Positions 51,956 to 60,808 are shown, numbered from the stretch's first letter. The stretch is 64,000 bases of DNA from Flavobacteriaceae bacterium LYZ1037 (GCA_003144015.1 QFWS01000003.1:355000-418999), one strand, 5' to 3'. Program-made: numbers and translations. Notes: generated from the sequence alone by a model not told the origin.

Positions 51956-53995
51956 TTAATTCACTTCAGGAAGGAAATTATAGTTTTTACTATAATCAAG
52001 CATTTGTCCTGAATATGTTTCCGGTTGTGTTACTTGTATAGCTGTAATCTCTCCATTATCATCTATTTCTGGAACTAAAACAGGATTTACAAATCCACTG
52101 TAAGGTGCAGATGTAAATTGCTCATTTCGTTTTAAAACTTCAGTATGAACATCTTGATCCACTTTAACACCATAGGTTTCTACTAAGGTTTCTACAGCTT
52201 GATAATCTCCTTCAGATTTTATACGTTGTGTTTCGCGTAATAACTGTCCAAAAAGATCATGCAACTTATCATAATCGTTAATATTATAATATGTTTTACC
52301 ATCTCGTGTTATTTTTTCAATCACATTATCAGCTTGACCTTTTTCAAAAGCCCAAGCACTTACCCATTGTCTGTTTCTCATGTGAGCTTCTTCAACATCA
52401 TCGCCTAAATTTAAACGAATTAATTGAGTCATCAATCCATTTCTAATATAACCATCATAAGCTGCTTTTCCAACAGATTTCCAATCGTCTACTAGACCTA
52501 ACTCTTGTAATTTTGGATTGTATAAATAATAAAGACCTACTAAATCTGCACGTCCTTCTTCTAAAGTAGACGCATAATTTTTAAGCGTTTCTTTGGTTTC
52601 ACCAACGCCTGGATTTAATTGTCCAGAAGCATGACCAATCACTTCGTGTAAAGCTGTATGCAATTTATCTGCTGTTTGTCCGTACTTTTCTTCTAGTTGT
52701 AATTCTTCTTCATCATTAACAAATTCATGAAGACGTCCAGTACTTCCTGCATTATTATAAGCTTCAATAATATTTCCAAGAGAAACAGATTTACTACCAA
52801 CAGCTGCCCGAATCCAATTGGCATTTGGTAAATTAACACCTATAGGTGTGCTTGGCGAAGCATCTCCAGCCTCTCCAGCAACATTAACCACTTTATAAGT
52901 AACACCTACCACATTTTTCTTTTTGTGTTCTTCCATTAAAGGGGAACTATCTTCAAACCACTGTGCATTATCGGATAATACCTTCATTTTTTGAGACATG
53001 TCAAAATCATTGATTTGTACAATACTTTCATAAGAACCTCTATATCCTAAAGGATCATTATAAACTTCAATAAAACTGTTTATATAATCTACGTTTCCAG
53101 AAGTTGCAGCTGTCCAGGCTACGTTGTAATCGTCCCAAGTTTGAAGATCTCCTGTTTTATAATATTGGATCAATAACCCAATCGCATCTCCTTGTTCTTT
53201 ATTTTCTGCTACATCTTGGGCTAATTCTAACCATTTGGTAATTTCATCAATGGCAGAACCATATAAGCCTCCAGATTTATATACTAATTCTTTTAATTGT
53301 CCATTTTCTTTTACCAATTTAGAGTTTAATCCAAATGATAAAGGTTTTTCAGGATTTGGAGATTTTTTATTTTTATAGAATTTTTCTACATCTGCATTGG
53401 TTACATTTGGCCCATAAAAATTCACTGCAGAAAGTGCCACATTATCTACACCTTTTGCTTGATTTACTTTTTTAGCATCTTTGTCATTAAAAATAACATT
53501 AAAGGCTTCACCTTCTAAAGATGTACTTGTTTCTGCTAATAAAGTTTTTAAATACTCTTCTGAAAATTCTGGTCTTAACTTATCGTTAGAGTAATGATGA
53601 TGAATACCATTACTAAACCAAACACGTTTTAAATAAGATTCAAATGCGTTCCAATCGTCACTAGTTTTATTACCCGAATAATTAGTATAAACATTTTCTA
53701 GTGCTTTTCTAATTTTTAAATTATGCCTGTAATTTTGGTCCCACATAATATCTCTTCCTGCTAAACCAGCTTGAGTTAAATAATAAACCAATTTTTGTTC
53801 TTTTAAAGTTAAATTCTCCCAACCTGGAATTTGATAACGTAATATCTTAATGTCTGCAAACTGCTCAACATTATAGTCAAAGGCTTTTTCTTCAATGGTT
53901 TCTTTTACATCAATTACTGTCTCTTTTTTATCTTGATTACAAGACACAAAAGCAGTTAATACAAAAGCAAAACCTAATACATGTGTGAATTTCAT
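51956..53995 (-). CDS. Dipeptidyl peptidase III-like (M49) lipoprotein
   Basis: 679 aa. The signal peptide ends FVSC (Cys19), followed by a short acidic linker. The M49 zinc motif HExxGH is HEVIGH (His450, Glu451, His455), and the second motif EExRAD appears as EEGRADLVGLYY about 30 residues later, as in DPP III. Additional conserved parts are LYKSGGLYG-like VYKSGGLYGSA, NLPNANWIRAAVGSKSVSL and LRETQRIKSEGDY. It removes dipeptides from the N-termini of short peptides; lipid-anchored DPP III forms are common in Bacteroidetes, while the eukaryotic enzyme is cytosolic. It has its own promoter (54022-54029). Confidence 0.93.
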   Translation of the reverse strand: MKFTHVLGFAFVLTAFVSCNQDKKETVIDVKETIEEKAFDYNVEQFADIKILRYQIPGWENLTLKEQKLVYYLTQAGLAGRDIMWDQNYRHNLKIRKALENVYTNYSGNKTSDDWNAFESYLKRVWFSNGIHHHYSNDKLRPEFSEEYLKTLLAETSTSLEGEAFNVIFNDKDAKKVNQAKGVDNVALSAVNFYGPNVTNADVEKFYKNKKSPNPEKPLSFGLNSKLVKENGQLKELVYKSGGLYGSAIDEITKWLELAQDVAENKEQGDAIGLLIQYYKTGDLQTWDDYNVAWTAATSGNVDYINSFIEVYNDPLGYRGSYESIVQINDFDMSQKMKVLSDNAQWFEDSSPLMEEHKKKNVVGVTYKVVNVAGEAGDASPSTPIGVNLPNANWIRAAVGSKSVSLGNIIEAYNNAGSTGRLHEFVNDEEELQLEEKYGQTADKLHTALHEVIGHASGQLNPGVGETKETLKNYASTLEEGRADLVGLYYLYNPKLQELGLVDDWKSVGKAAYDGYIRNGLMTQLIRLNLGDDVEEAHMRNRQWVSAWAFEKGQADNVIEKITRDGKTYYNINDYDKLHDLFGQLLRETQRIKSEGDYQAVETLVETYGVKVDQDVHTEVLKRNEQFTSAPYSGFVNPVLVPEIDDNGEITAIQVTQPETYSGQMLDYSKNYNFLPEVN

Positions 53996-54021
53996 TTCTT
54001 TTATTATTTAATATTGTATTG

Positions 54022-54029
54022 CAAATGTA
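54022..54029 (-). promoter_or_regulatory. -7 promoter element of the M49 peptidase gene
   Basis: On the minus strand TACATTTG followed by C, a full TAnnTTTG match, 27 bases before the start codon. The -33 region is AT-rich without a TTG. Confidence 0.55.
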
Positions 54030-54057
54030 ACATATATTAAGATAGTATAAAATTGAT

Positions 54058-54065
54058 TACCTTTG
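54058..54065 (+). promoter_or_regulatory. -7 promoter element of the SRPBCC gene
   Basis: TACCTTTG, a full match, 24 bases before ATG 54089. Because it lies inside a longer open frame beginning at 54053, it supports the later start codon for that gene. Confidence 0.55.
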
Positions 54066-54088
54066 AAAAAACATCTATAAACCCTACC

Positions 54089-55129
54089 ATGAAAGCACTT
54101 AAATATATTCTGTTTCTAACCCTTATTTTAATAATTGGTTTTACCATATACATTGCGGTTCAACCTAATTCATTCGAAATAAAGCGAGACAGAACTATTA
54201 ATGCTCCAACTGAGGTTATCTATAATAATGTGATTGATTTTAAAAATTGGGAAGCGTGGTCTCCATGGGTTGAAAAAGACCCTGAAACAGTTATTACTTT
54301 AAGTGACCAAACGAAAGATGTTGGTGGATCCTTTTCTTGGGTAGATTCTCATGGTATAGGCACAATGAAAACGCTGGAGTCCAATAAACCTCAATCAATA
54401 CGTCAAGAATTACAGTTTGGCGAGTTTGAGCCATCTCAAATCCAATGGACGTTTGAACCAACTGAAGATGGCAAAACAAATGTTACATGGAAAATGAGTA
54501 GCGAGAATGTACCTTTTATGTTTAAAGCAAGTGCGTTTTTTTCTGGAGGATTTGATAATATGATAGGCCCAGATTTTGAAAGTGGCTTAGCGAAACTTGA
54601 TAAGATAGTTGTAGCTTCAACAAAGGTTTATGCTATTAATGTTGATGGTATTACACAACATGGTGGTGGATTTTATCTTTATAACTCTACTTCTGCTAAG
54701 ATGGATAATTTTGAAATTGTAATTCAGGAGCTGCTATCAAAAATCAGCAATTATGTACAGGAAAATAACATTACAACTGCTGGTCCACCTTTTGTTTCTT
54801 ACCATAAATGGGATGAAAAAAATAATACCGTGATGTTTTCGTGTAGTGTACCAACAACGGCTCAAGTTATCTCAACTCAAGACGATATTTTAACTGGGCA
54901 ACTAGAACCATTTACGGCTGTAAAAACAACTCTAAACGGAAATTACAAGCACCTAAAAGAAGCTTGGGAAAAAACGATTCAATACACTACAAAAAATGAA
55001 TTAAGATTTACTGAGCAAGGTCTAATGCTTGAGGTTTATGTTACAGACCCTGCCAAGACACCGAATCCAAGTAATTTAATAACAGAAATTTACATTCAAG
55101 TAGAAGAAACAGAACAGTCTCCTTTATAA
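54089..55129 (+). CDS. Membrane-anchored SRPBCC plus GyrI-like protein
   Basis: 346 aa from ATG 54089; the frame is open from 54053 but that start overlaps the promoter element. One TM helix (about 6-25), then an SRPBCC/START-like helix-grip domain (about 35-175; DRTINAPTEVIYNNVIDFKN, WEAWSPWVEKDP, GGSFSWVDSHGIGTM, FESGLAKLDKI), then a GyrI/effector-binding-like domain (about 190-345; AGPPFVSYHKWDEKNNTVMF, NGNYKHLKEAWEK, EVYVTDPAKTPNPSNLITEI). Both parts are small-molecule-binding folds; the combination is common in Bacteroidetes and of unknown function. It is divergent from the M49 gene, with the two promoters about 30 bases apart. Confidence 0.82.
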   Translation: MKALKYILFLTLILIIGFTIYIAVQPNSFEIKRDRTINAPTEVIYNNVIDFKNWEAWSPWVEKDPETVITLSDQTKDVGGSFSWVDSHGIGTMKTLESNKPQSIRQELQFGEFEPSQIQWTFEPTEDGKTNVTWKMSSENVPFMFKASAFFSGGFDNMIGPDFESGLAKLDKIVVASTKVYAINVDGITQHGGGFYLYNSTSAKMDNFEIVIQELLSKISNYVQENNITTAGPPFVSYHKWDEKNNTVMFSCSVPTTAQVISTQDDILTGQLEPFTAVKTTLNGNYKHLKEAWEKTIQYTTKNELRFTEQGLMLEVYVTDPAKTPNPSNLITEIYIQVEETEQSPL

Positions 55130-55229
55130 TAAAAGTAAGAAGTTTAAATTATTTGTCTCTTAAATATTCTTTTATATTAAAATACAAGCAAATGCAACCA
55201 ATTCTTTATAACAATAAATATACTTATTA

Positions 55230-55595
55230 ATGAAGCAGCTTTTACTTGTTTTTGTAGGTGGAGGGTTTGGAAGCATGTTAAGGTACGTTATTGGAAAGCA
55301 CCTAAATAGTTACGAAACGGGTATTCCTTATGGTACATTTGCAGCAAACATTATTGGCAGTTTACTTATTGGACTTATTTTAGGGTTTGCATTAAAAAAC
55401 AACACACTTTCACAAAATTACACCTTATTATTAGCAACTGGATTTTGTGGTGGGTTTACTACCTTCTCAGCCTTTGCTTATGAAAATCATGTGTTTTTAA
55501 AATCTGGAGATTTTATGAGCTTTGCTATCTACACCATCGCAAGTTTTGTACTTGGGTTTCTTGCAGTTTTCTTAGGCATGTATCTTGTTAAATAA
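55230..55595 (+). CDS. crcB: Fluoride channel CrcB/Fluc
   Basis: 121 aa, four TM helices. GGGFGSMLRYVIGKHL, GTFAANIIGSLLIGLILGF with the conserved Asn in TM2, and TGFCGGFTTFSAFAYE with the Phe-box and Thr/Ser track are the Fluc signatures. It exports fluoride as an antiparallel dimer. A single copy is present here, so it would be a homodimer. I looked for a fluoride riboswitch in the 100 bases upstream and could not see the characteristic GGCGATGG-type core. Confidence 0.94.
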   Translation: MKQLLLVFVGGGFGSMLRYVIGKHLNSYETGIPYGTFAANIIGSLLIGLILGFALKNNTLSQNYTLLLATGFCGGFTTFSAFAYENHVFLKSGDFMSFAIYTIASFVLGFLAVFLGMYLVK

Positions 55596-55696
55596 AAAAA
55601 CAAGTCATTTTTTATAAAATATACGACATTCTACGTATGTTTTCGCTTACTTATAATTAGGATTTTTGAACCATAATCTTTTAAAACCTAATTATC

Positions 55697-56749
55697 ATGA
55701 AAAAAATTATCCTAAGTATGGTCTTACTTGTTGTAAGTTATACAAATGCACAAAACACGTTAATTGTAGATAATAACGTATTTATCGACGATTCTCCTTC
55801 ACATGTATTCACAAGTTTTGCCGCAGCATTAGCAGCTGCGTCCAACGGAGACACCATATTAATACAACCATCTGCCACTTCTTATGGCAACATCAACATT
55901 ACAAAATCCATTACTGTAAAAGGCATGGGTTATGCACCTGTACTTAACAATGGTGAAAGTTCGTATATAGGCAGTGCTTCTATAAATGCAAGTAACATCA
56001 AATTGACTGGAATGAATATAAGTGGTGGTATCGCTGGTGGTAGTGGTATTAGTAACTTACTAGTTGAAGACTGCTACATTGGAAGTGTATCATTAAATGG
56101 AACAGGAAATAGCAACCATACTTTTAGAGGAAATGTAATTCTTGCGCAAATTTATTTAAACGCAACAAATACAAATAGTATGAATTTTACTTTTACAAAT
56201 AATTTAATTCAAAATTTGAACAATTATTCACTCTATAATTTTAATGACACCACTATATTTAATAACAATACTATTATAGCAGATAGAGCTCATGTCTCTT
56301 ACGTTACTTTTAATAATCCTAACAACCTTGTTTGTCAAAATAATATTTGGGTGTTCACTAGCAACTCATTTTCAGCTGTAAATCAATCAGGGGCTGTTCC
56401 AGTTATTCATAATAATTCATTGACATACCACTATGGCTCACCAACTATTACTGCTCTAAATGGTACAGGAAATTTAGATAACCAAAACCCGTTTTTTGCA
56501 AACATTCCTGCAAATAACCCATATTGGGCTGCAGATAATGATTATAATTTAGGCGCTAGTTCTGCTGGTAATGATGCTGGAACAGATGGTAACGACGTAG
56601 GGATTTACAATGGATATTACGATTTCGATATGAGAGGCTACCCTACAGAATTACCATATTTAACTGAAATGTCAATCAGCAACAACATGGTTCCTGCTGG
56701 CTCAAATTTAAGTGTAAACTTAAAAGCTAACGCAAATAAAACTAATTAA
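55697..56749 (+). CDS. Secreted parallel beta-helix-like protein
   Basis: 350 aa with signal peptide ending TNAQ (19). DSPSHVFTSFAAALAAASNGDTILIQPS-like sequence (about 29-55) is the usual start of right-handed parallel beta-helix proteins, followed by strands rich in Asn, Ser and Gly (NITKSITVKGMGYAPVL, NASNIKLTGMNISGG, NTIIADRAHVSYVTFNN) and the end DAGTDGNDVGIYNGYY, DMRGYPTELPYLTEMSISN. No catalytic residues are obvious and no T9SS tail is present, although it pairs with the next, T9SS-tailed gene 12 bases downstream. Probable surface or extracellular structural role. Confidence 0.75.
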   Translation: MKKIILSMVLLVVSYTNAQNTLIVDNNVFIDDSPSHVFTSFAAALAAASNGDTILIQPSATSYGNINITKSITVKGMGYAPVLNNGESSYIGSASINASNIKLTGMNISGGIAGGSGISNLLVEDCYIGSVSLNGTGNSNHTFRGNVILAQIYLNATNTNSMNFTFTNNLIQNLNNYSLYNFNDTTIFNNNTIIADRAHVSYVTFNNPNNLVCQNNIWVFTSNSFSAVNQSGAVPVIHNNSLTYHYGSPTITALNGTGNLDNQNPFFANIPANNPYWAADNDYNLGASSAGNDAGTDGNDVGIYNGYYDFDMRGYPTELPYLTEMSISNNMVPAGSNLSVNLKANANKTN

Positions 56750-56761
56750 ACACCAAAAATT

Positions 56762-58216
56762 ATGAAAGCTTTATATACCTTTTTAATAGGCTGCTTTTGT
56801 GTTGGTGTTACGTTAGCGCAATCGGATATTGCAAGTGTTGAATATTTCTTTGATACAGATCCTGGTCTAGGAAATGGCATCTCAATAGATATTGATCCAG
56901 ATGTAGAATTGTTAGACCAAAACTTTAACATTCCTACAACTGGTCTGGATCAAGGAACACATAGACTGTTTATGAGAGTTGTTAATGTAGACGGTTTAAC
57001 AAGTATGTACAACTACAAAACATTTAGAATTTCTGATGTACCAGATACAAATTCAGCTAGTTTAGTTGAAACAGAATTCTTTTTTAACTCAGATCCTGGT
57101 TTTGGAAACGGATATACGAGAGTAACTAATAACTCTAATAGTATGAACAGAAATTTTAATATCACTATTGATGGTTTACCGGTTGGAACTCACAGACTCT
57201 TTTTTCGTACCAAAAACAGTGACAATGAGTGGAGTATGTACACATACAAAACCTTTAGAAAATCTGATGCGCCAATTACCAATTCAGCAGATATTGTAGA
57301 AGCAGAATATTATTTCAATACAGATCCAGGTTTGGGCAATGGCACTAACATTGATGTTGCTGATGTAGCATCATTAGATGAAAGCTTTAATATTTCAACT
57401 GCAAGTTTGCCTATAGGCACTCATAGAATGTTCTTACGTGTAAAAAATAGTGATAATACTTGGAGTTTGTACGATCATAAAACATTTAGAGTCTCTGATG
57501 CACCAATTACCAATTCGGCAGATATTGTAGAAGCAGAATATTACTTCAATTCAGATCCTGGCTTAGGAAATGGAACTCATATAGATGTATCAGATGTTGC
57601 TTCATTAGATGAAAATTTCAGCATTCCAACTTCTAGTCTAAACATTGGCACTCACAGAATGTTTATGCGTGTAAAAAATAGTGACAATTCTTGGAGCATG
57701 TACGACAACAAAACTTTCAGAGTTTCTGATTTACCTGAAATAAATACAGCTTCAATAATAACTGCCGAATATTTTATTGATGTGGATCCTGGTTTTGGAA
57801 ACGCTACATCTTTAACCATTTCTGGAGATGATATTGATGAAAATGTTATAGTTCCTACCTCAGGAAGTATCTCTCAAGGTGATCATTATTTACACATTCG
57901 TGTTCAAAATACCGATGGAACGTGGTCTTTATATGACAGGCAGTTATTTGAAATAGATGGAACTTTAGGAGTTGCTTCTGAGGAACTTTCTGAAATAAGT
58001 ATCTACCCTATACCTGCTTCAGATTATGTAAATATCAAAACGCCTAATCATGTTCAAATAAAATCGATAAGACTTATTGATATGAATGGTAAAATCGTGA
58101 TGCAAGTTCAAGATCAAATTGAAAAAATAAATATTTCAAACTTACAACAAGGAGTCTATTTAATGCAAATAACCACTAATAATAGTAGTTTATCAAAACG
58201 CATTATTAAAAATTAA
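56762..58216 (+). CDS. T9SS-secreted protein with five DPG repeats
   Basis: 484 aa. Signal peptide ends LAQ (20). Residues about 22-400 are five repeats of about 75-80 residues, each with a core like AEYYFNTDPGLGNGT near the start, a central LD.NFNI.T block, GTHRMFMRVKNSDN and WSMYDNKTFRVSD at the end. Repeats 3 and 4 are nearly identical, even in DNA. Similar blocks occur in large flavobacterial surface proteins of unknown role. The C-terminus (about 410-484) is a Por secretion tail (IYPIPASDYVNIKT, LQQGVYLMQI, KRIIKN), so it is exported and cell-attached by the type IX system. It follows the beta-helix gene by 12 bases. Confidence 0.85.
   Translation: MKALYTFLIGCFCVGVTLAQSDIASVEYFFDTDPGLGNGISIDIDPDVELLDQNFNIPTTGLDQGTHRLFMRVVNVDGLTSMYNYKTFRISDVPDTNSASLVETEFFFNSDPGFGNGYTRVTNNSNSMNRNFNITIDGLPVGTHRLFFRTKNSDNEWSMYTYKTFRKSDAPITNSADIVEAEYYFNTDPGLGNGTNIDVADVASLDESFNISTASLPIGTHRMFLRVKNSDNTWSLYDHKTFRVSDAPITNSADIVEAEYYFNSDPGLGNGTHIDVSDVASLDENFSIPTSSLNIGTHRMFMRVKNSDNSWSMYDNKTFRVSDLPEINTASIITAEYFIDVDPGFGNATSLTISGDDIDENVIVPTSGSISQGDHYLHIRVQNTDGTWSLYDRQLFEIDGTLGVASEELSEISIYPIPASDYVNIKTPNHVQIKSIRLIDMNGKIVMQVQDQIEKINISNLQQGVYLMQITTNNSSLSKRIIKN
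57275..57735 (+). repeat. Near-identical tandem coding repeat (units 3 and 4)
   Basis: The segment beginning near 57276 recurs near 57507 with only scattered third-position changes, including the stretch coding for PITNSADIVEAEYYFN. The period is 231 bases (77 codons), so it stays in frame. It marks a recent duplication within the gene. Confidence 0.75.
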
Positions 58217-58230
58217 GTTTAGTTAGTGAG

Positions 58231-58266
58231 ATTAAAGCGCCTAATACTTTTGTTAGGCGCTTTAAT
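58231..58266. terminator. Bidirectional terminator
   Basis: Perfect 14-bp stem ATTAAAGCGCCTAA and its complement with an 8-base loop. It covers the stop codon of the minus-strand DUF1684 gene (58262-58264) and serves the plus-strand repeat-protein gene. Confidence 0.8.
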
Positions 58267-58870
58267 GTTTTACAAAATCTTTAACTCCAGCTTTCACCTC
58301 AATGTTTAGATAATTTTCCCTTGGAACAATAGGACAAGAGTACTTTTCATTATAAGCACATAATGGGTTATATGCTGTATTAAAATCAATAATTAGTGTA
58401 TCTCCTTCTGGTATTCTTAAATCAATATATCGTCCTCCTCCATAACTAGCATCACCATTTGTTAGATCTAGAAATGGTAAAAATAAATAATCAGCATATT
58501 CTTCTTTCTGCATTAAATCCTTTCCTTGAAAAATGTTTAATTGATGTTCTTTCCCTTTTAAAAAGAAGGTTAAAATTCCAAATACACGTTCTTGAGAAAC
58601 TCTATCTGTAGTCGTTCGCATTTTAAACCATTTAGAGTCTGGAGTTCTCTTAAGGGTCGCAGAAACGATATAAGTAGAATCGAATTTAAAAAAATCAAGC
58701 TCTTTAAAATCTTTACGATCTTTATCTTTCAATGGTGATTTTGTAGCATCTTTAAAATCAGCATTCATCTTTTTTTGAAACTCTGATTCACCCAGAATTG
58801 GCTGTTTGTCTTGAGCACAACTTAAAATAGAAATCAATAAAAAAAAGTGTAGGAAGTATTTCATTTTCAT
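58262..58870 (-). CDS. DUF1684 family lipoprotein
   Basis: 202 aa. The signal peptide ends ILSC (Cys18). The DUF1684 signature is at the C-terminus: GDTLIIDFNTAYNPLCAY, then YSCPIVPRENYLNIEVKAG, preceded by FLPFLDLTNGDASYGGGRYI. The domain is a jelly-roll-like barrel with conserved Asn, Cys and Pro residues of unknown chemistry. It is the only gene of its unit, convergent with the T9SS repeat-protein gene and sharing its terminator. Confidence 0.88.
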   Translation of the reverse strand: MKMKYFLHFFLLISILSCAQDKQPILGESEFQKKMNADFKDATKSPLKDKDRKDFKELDFFKFDSTYIVSATLKRTPDSKWFKMRTTTDRVSQERVFGILTFFLKGKEHQLNIFQGKDLMQKEEYADYLFLPFLDLTNGDASYGGGRYIDLRIPEGDTLIIDFNTAYNPLCAYNEKYSCPIVPRENYLNIEVKAGVKDFVKH

Positions 58871-58911
58871 ATTTTTTACTTTTCAAAAATACAACTTTAA
58901 AATATTTTGTT

Positions 58912-58919
58912 TAGATTTG
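58912..58919 (+). promoter_or_regulatory. -7 element before a possible leader RNA
   Basis: TAGATTTG, a full TAnnTTTG match on the plus strand. It is about 180 bases before the MFS start codon, and the first thing downstream is a tiny ORF and then a terminator hairpin, so transcripts could end before the transporter gene. Confidence 0.4.
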
Positions 58920-58940
58920 ATTCATTAAAAGTAAAAAACA

Positions 58941-59015
58941 ATGATTAATTACGTCACTTATTGTAGAAAACAAACCTCTTCTTATTGCAGGTGTTTGGCT
59001 TACTATGTATTCTAG
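58941..59015 (+). other. 24-codon ORF in the leader of the MFS gene
   Basis: ATG 58941 encodes a peptide of 24 residues with five Tyr and three Cys (MINYVTYCRKQ, then ...YCRCLAYYVF) and stops at 59013. It precedes the terminator by about 30 bases. It may be chance, but position and composition resemble a leader peptide. Confidence 0.25.
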
Positions 59016-59045
59016 TGATTTAATTATCAAATGAAATTATATAAA

Positions 59046-59075
59046 AAAGTCCGACGCTCTCGTCGGACTTTTTAC
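59046..59075 (+). terminator. Strong terminator hairpin directly before the MFS gene
   Basis: Perfect 11-bp stem AAAGTCCGACG and its complement with loop CTCT, followed by TTTTTACTTTT. It lies 20 bases before the transporter start codon with no known gene of the same strand between it and the previous convergent pair. Confidence 0.75.
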
Positions 59076-59094
59076 TTTTAATGAAGCAACAAAA

Positions 59095-60312
59095 ATGAAA
59101 AAACTATTTAATAATTATATAAACACCTTTAAAGGATTATCTTCTGAAGTATGGTGGCTTGCATTAATTACATTAATTAATCGAGCTGGAACCATGGTAA
59201 TACCTTTTCTCTCTTTATACTTAACTGAAGATTTAAATTTCTCTTTTGCAGATGTAGGCTGGGTCATGTCTGCCTTTGGTTTAGGTTCTGTAGCTGGTTC
59301 CTGGTTAGGTGGTAAATTAACAGACAAAATAGGTTATTATAAAGTCATGGTAAGAAGCCTTTTAACAACAGGAGTGTTGTTTATAGGATTACAATTCTTA
59401 GATACATTTACTTCTTTTTGTTTAGGTATTTTCGTAATTATGTTAGTTGCAGATATGTTTCGACCTGCCATGTTTGTAGCTTTAAGTGCTTATAGTAAGC
59501 CTGAAAATAAAACCCGATCAGTTACTTTAATTCGTCTGGCTATAAATTTAGGTTTTTCAGCAGGCCCAGCTGTTGGTGGGTTAATTATAACCACTATGAG
59601 TTATGGTGGTTTATTTTGGGTAGATGGAATTACGTGTATACTTGCAACACTGCTTTTAATAAAAGTACTTAATCCAAAAAAGGCCAGAACCTTAGATGTT
59701 GTAATTAACGACAACCCTCAATCCGCATATAAAGACAAGGCTTTTTGGATATTCCTGGCTTCTATGACATTGTTTGGTATTATCTTTTTACAATACTTTT
59801 CTACCATGCCATTGTATTATAAAGATGTTTATATGCTAACCGAATTACAAATTGGAATGCTATTAGGACTTAATGGTTTTGCTATTTTTATTTTAGAAAT
59901 GCCACTTATTAAATGGCTAGAGCATACTAAATACACCAAACCAGGACTCATGATTTTTGGAGCAATATTAACAGGTGTTAGCTTTCTAGTATTAGATATA
60001 ACCTTTTGGGTTGGTTTATTAATAATTGGTATGTTATTGATGACTATTGGTGAGATGATTGCATTTCCATTCTCAAATGCATTTGCTATGCAACGAGCCA
60101 AAAAAGGAAATCAAGGCGAATATATGGCCTTGTATACCATAGCATTTTCTATTGCTCATATTTTTGGCCATAATGTAGGATTACATCTTGTTGAAAAATT
60201 TGGTTTTAATATAACTTGGCTTATCATGGGGATATTAGGTCTTGTTTGTGTAGGCCTTTTATACTATTTGAAACAATATTTAAAGAGTAAGAATGAATTA
60301 TTTATTAAATAA
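59095..60312 (+). CDS. MFS transporter (MdtH-like multidrug family)
   Basis: 405 aa with about 12 TM helices. The start STEVWWLALITLINRAGTMV-like segment and FLSLYLTEDLNFSFADVGW, then GSVAGSWLGGKLTDKIGYYK with the MFS loop motif GxLxDxxGxxK between TM2 and TM3, and LGFSAGPAVGGLIITTMSYG in TM5 are typical of drug:H+ antiporters. The substrate is unknown. A terminator hairpin sits directly upstream and may control it. The 3' end overlaps an inverted repeat shared with the convergent Lrp-type gene. Confidence 0.88.
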   Translation: MKKLFNNYINTFKGLSSEVWWLALITLINRAGTMVIPFLSLYLTEDLNFSFADVGWVMSAFGLGSVAGSWLGGKLTDKIGYYKVMVRSLLTTGVLFIGLQFLDTFTSFCLGIFVIMLVADMFRPAMFVALSAYSKPENKTRSVTLIRLAINLGFSAGPAVGGLIITTMSYGGLFWVDGITCILATLLLIKVLNPKKARTLDVVINDNPQSAYKDKAFWIFLASMTLFGIIFLQYFSTMPLYYKDVYMLTELQIGMLLGLNGFAIFILEMPLIKWLEHTKYTKPGLMIFGAILTGVSFLVLDITFWVGLLIIGMLLMTIGEMIAFPFSNAFAMQRAKKGNQGEYMALYTIAFSIAHIFGHNVGLHLVEKFGFNITWLIMGILGLVCVGLLYYLKQYLKSKNELFIK

Positions 60313-60323
60313 TTCATTCTTAC
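60287..60323. terminator. Inverted repeat inside both convergent gene ends
   Basis: A perfect 18-bp inverted repeat (GTAAGAATGAATTATTTA and its complement) with a single central base. It contains the last codons of the MFS gene (stop 60310-60312) and of the Lrp-type gene (stop 60320-60322 on the minus strand). It probably terminates both transcripts. Confidence 0.65.
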
Positions 60324-60763
60324 TTTAATGGCTTTACTGGGTTATGTTTAATAACATGAGATAATACAATTTGAGTCTTTGTCTCACCATAAACAATTAA
60401 TTGGTCTATAAAAAACTCTAAATGCTTCTGATTTTTTAATACAACTTCCATCACAATGTTTTCATTTCCTGTTATTCGATAGCAGTTTATTACTTCATCA
60501 AAGGTTTTAACTTTTTCTAAAAATGGTTTTAACATACCCATAAAAGCACGAATAGTTATAAGTGCTTTTAATTGATATCCTACCTCAAATGGAGAAACCG
60601 ATGTATGATAATCCTGAATAATACCCAAGTCTTCCATTTTTTTTATTCTTTCGGAAACTGCTGGCGAACTAATACCTACTTGCCTGCCAATTTCAGCATT
60701 AGATAGTCTCGCATTCCCTTGCAAACATTTCAGAATTTTCCAGTTTAGCTGATCTAAGCTCAT
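60320..60763 (-). CDS. Lrp/AsnC family transcription regulator
   Basis: 147 aa. The helix-turn-helix is at about 1-60 (LDQLNWKILKCLQGNARLSN, AEIGRQVGISSPAVSERIKK), followed by MEDLGIIQDYHTSV and the RAM ligand-binding domain (about 65-145; KALITIRAFMG, CYRITGNENIVMEVVLKNQ). Lrp-type proteins sense amino acids and control their transport or metabolism. Its convergent position to the MFS gene hints at regulation of that transporter, but this is only positional. A perfect -7 element lies upstream. Confidence 0.93.
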   Translation of the reverse strand: MSLDQLNWKILKCLQGNARLSNAEIGRQVGISSPAVSERIKKMEDLGIIQDYHTSVSPFEVGYQLKALITIRAFMGMLKPFLEKVKTFDEVINCYRITGNENIVMEVVLKNQKHLEFFIDQLIVYGETKTQIVLSHVIKHNPVKPLK

Positions 60764-60800
60764 TTTAAAGAAATATTAAAATATACATTAATTATTAAAT

Positions 60801-60808
60801 CAAATATA
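60801..60808 (-). promoter_or_regulatory. -7 promoter element of the Lrp-type gene
   Basis: On the minus strand TATATTTG, a full TAnnTTTG match, about 38 bases before the start codon. Confidence 0.5.

Noticed and set aside
55130..55229. Fluoride riboswitch upstream of crcB
   Set aside because: The 100-base spacer is AT-rich and lacks the conserved riboswitch core; no terminator or pseudoknot arms could be matched by eye.
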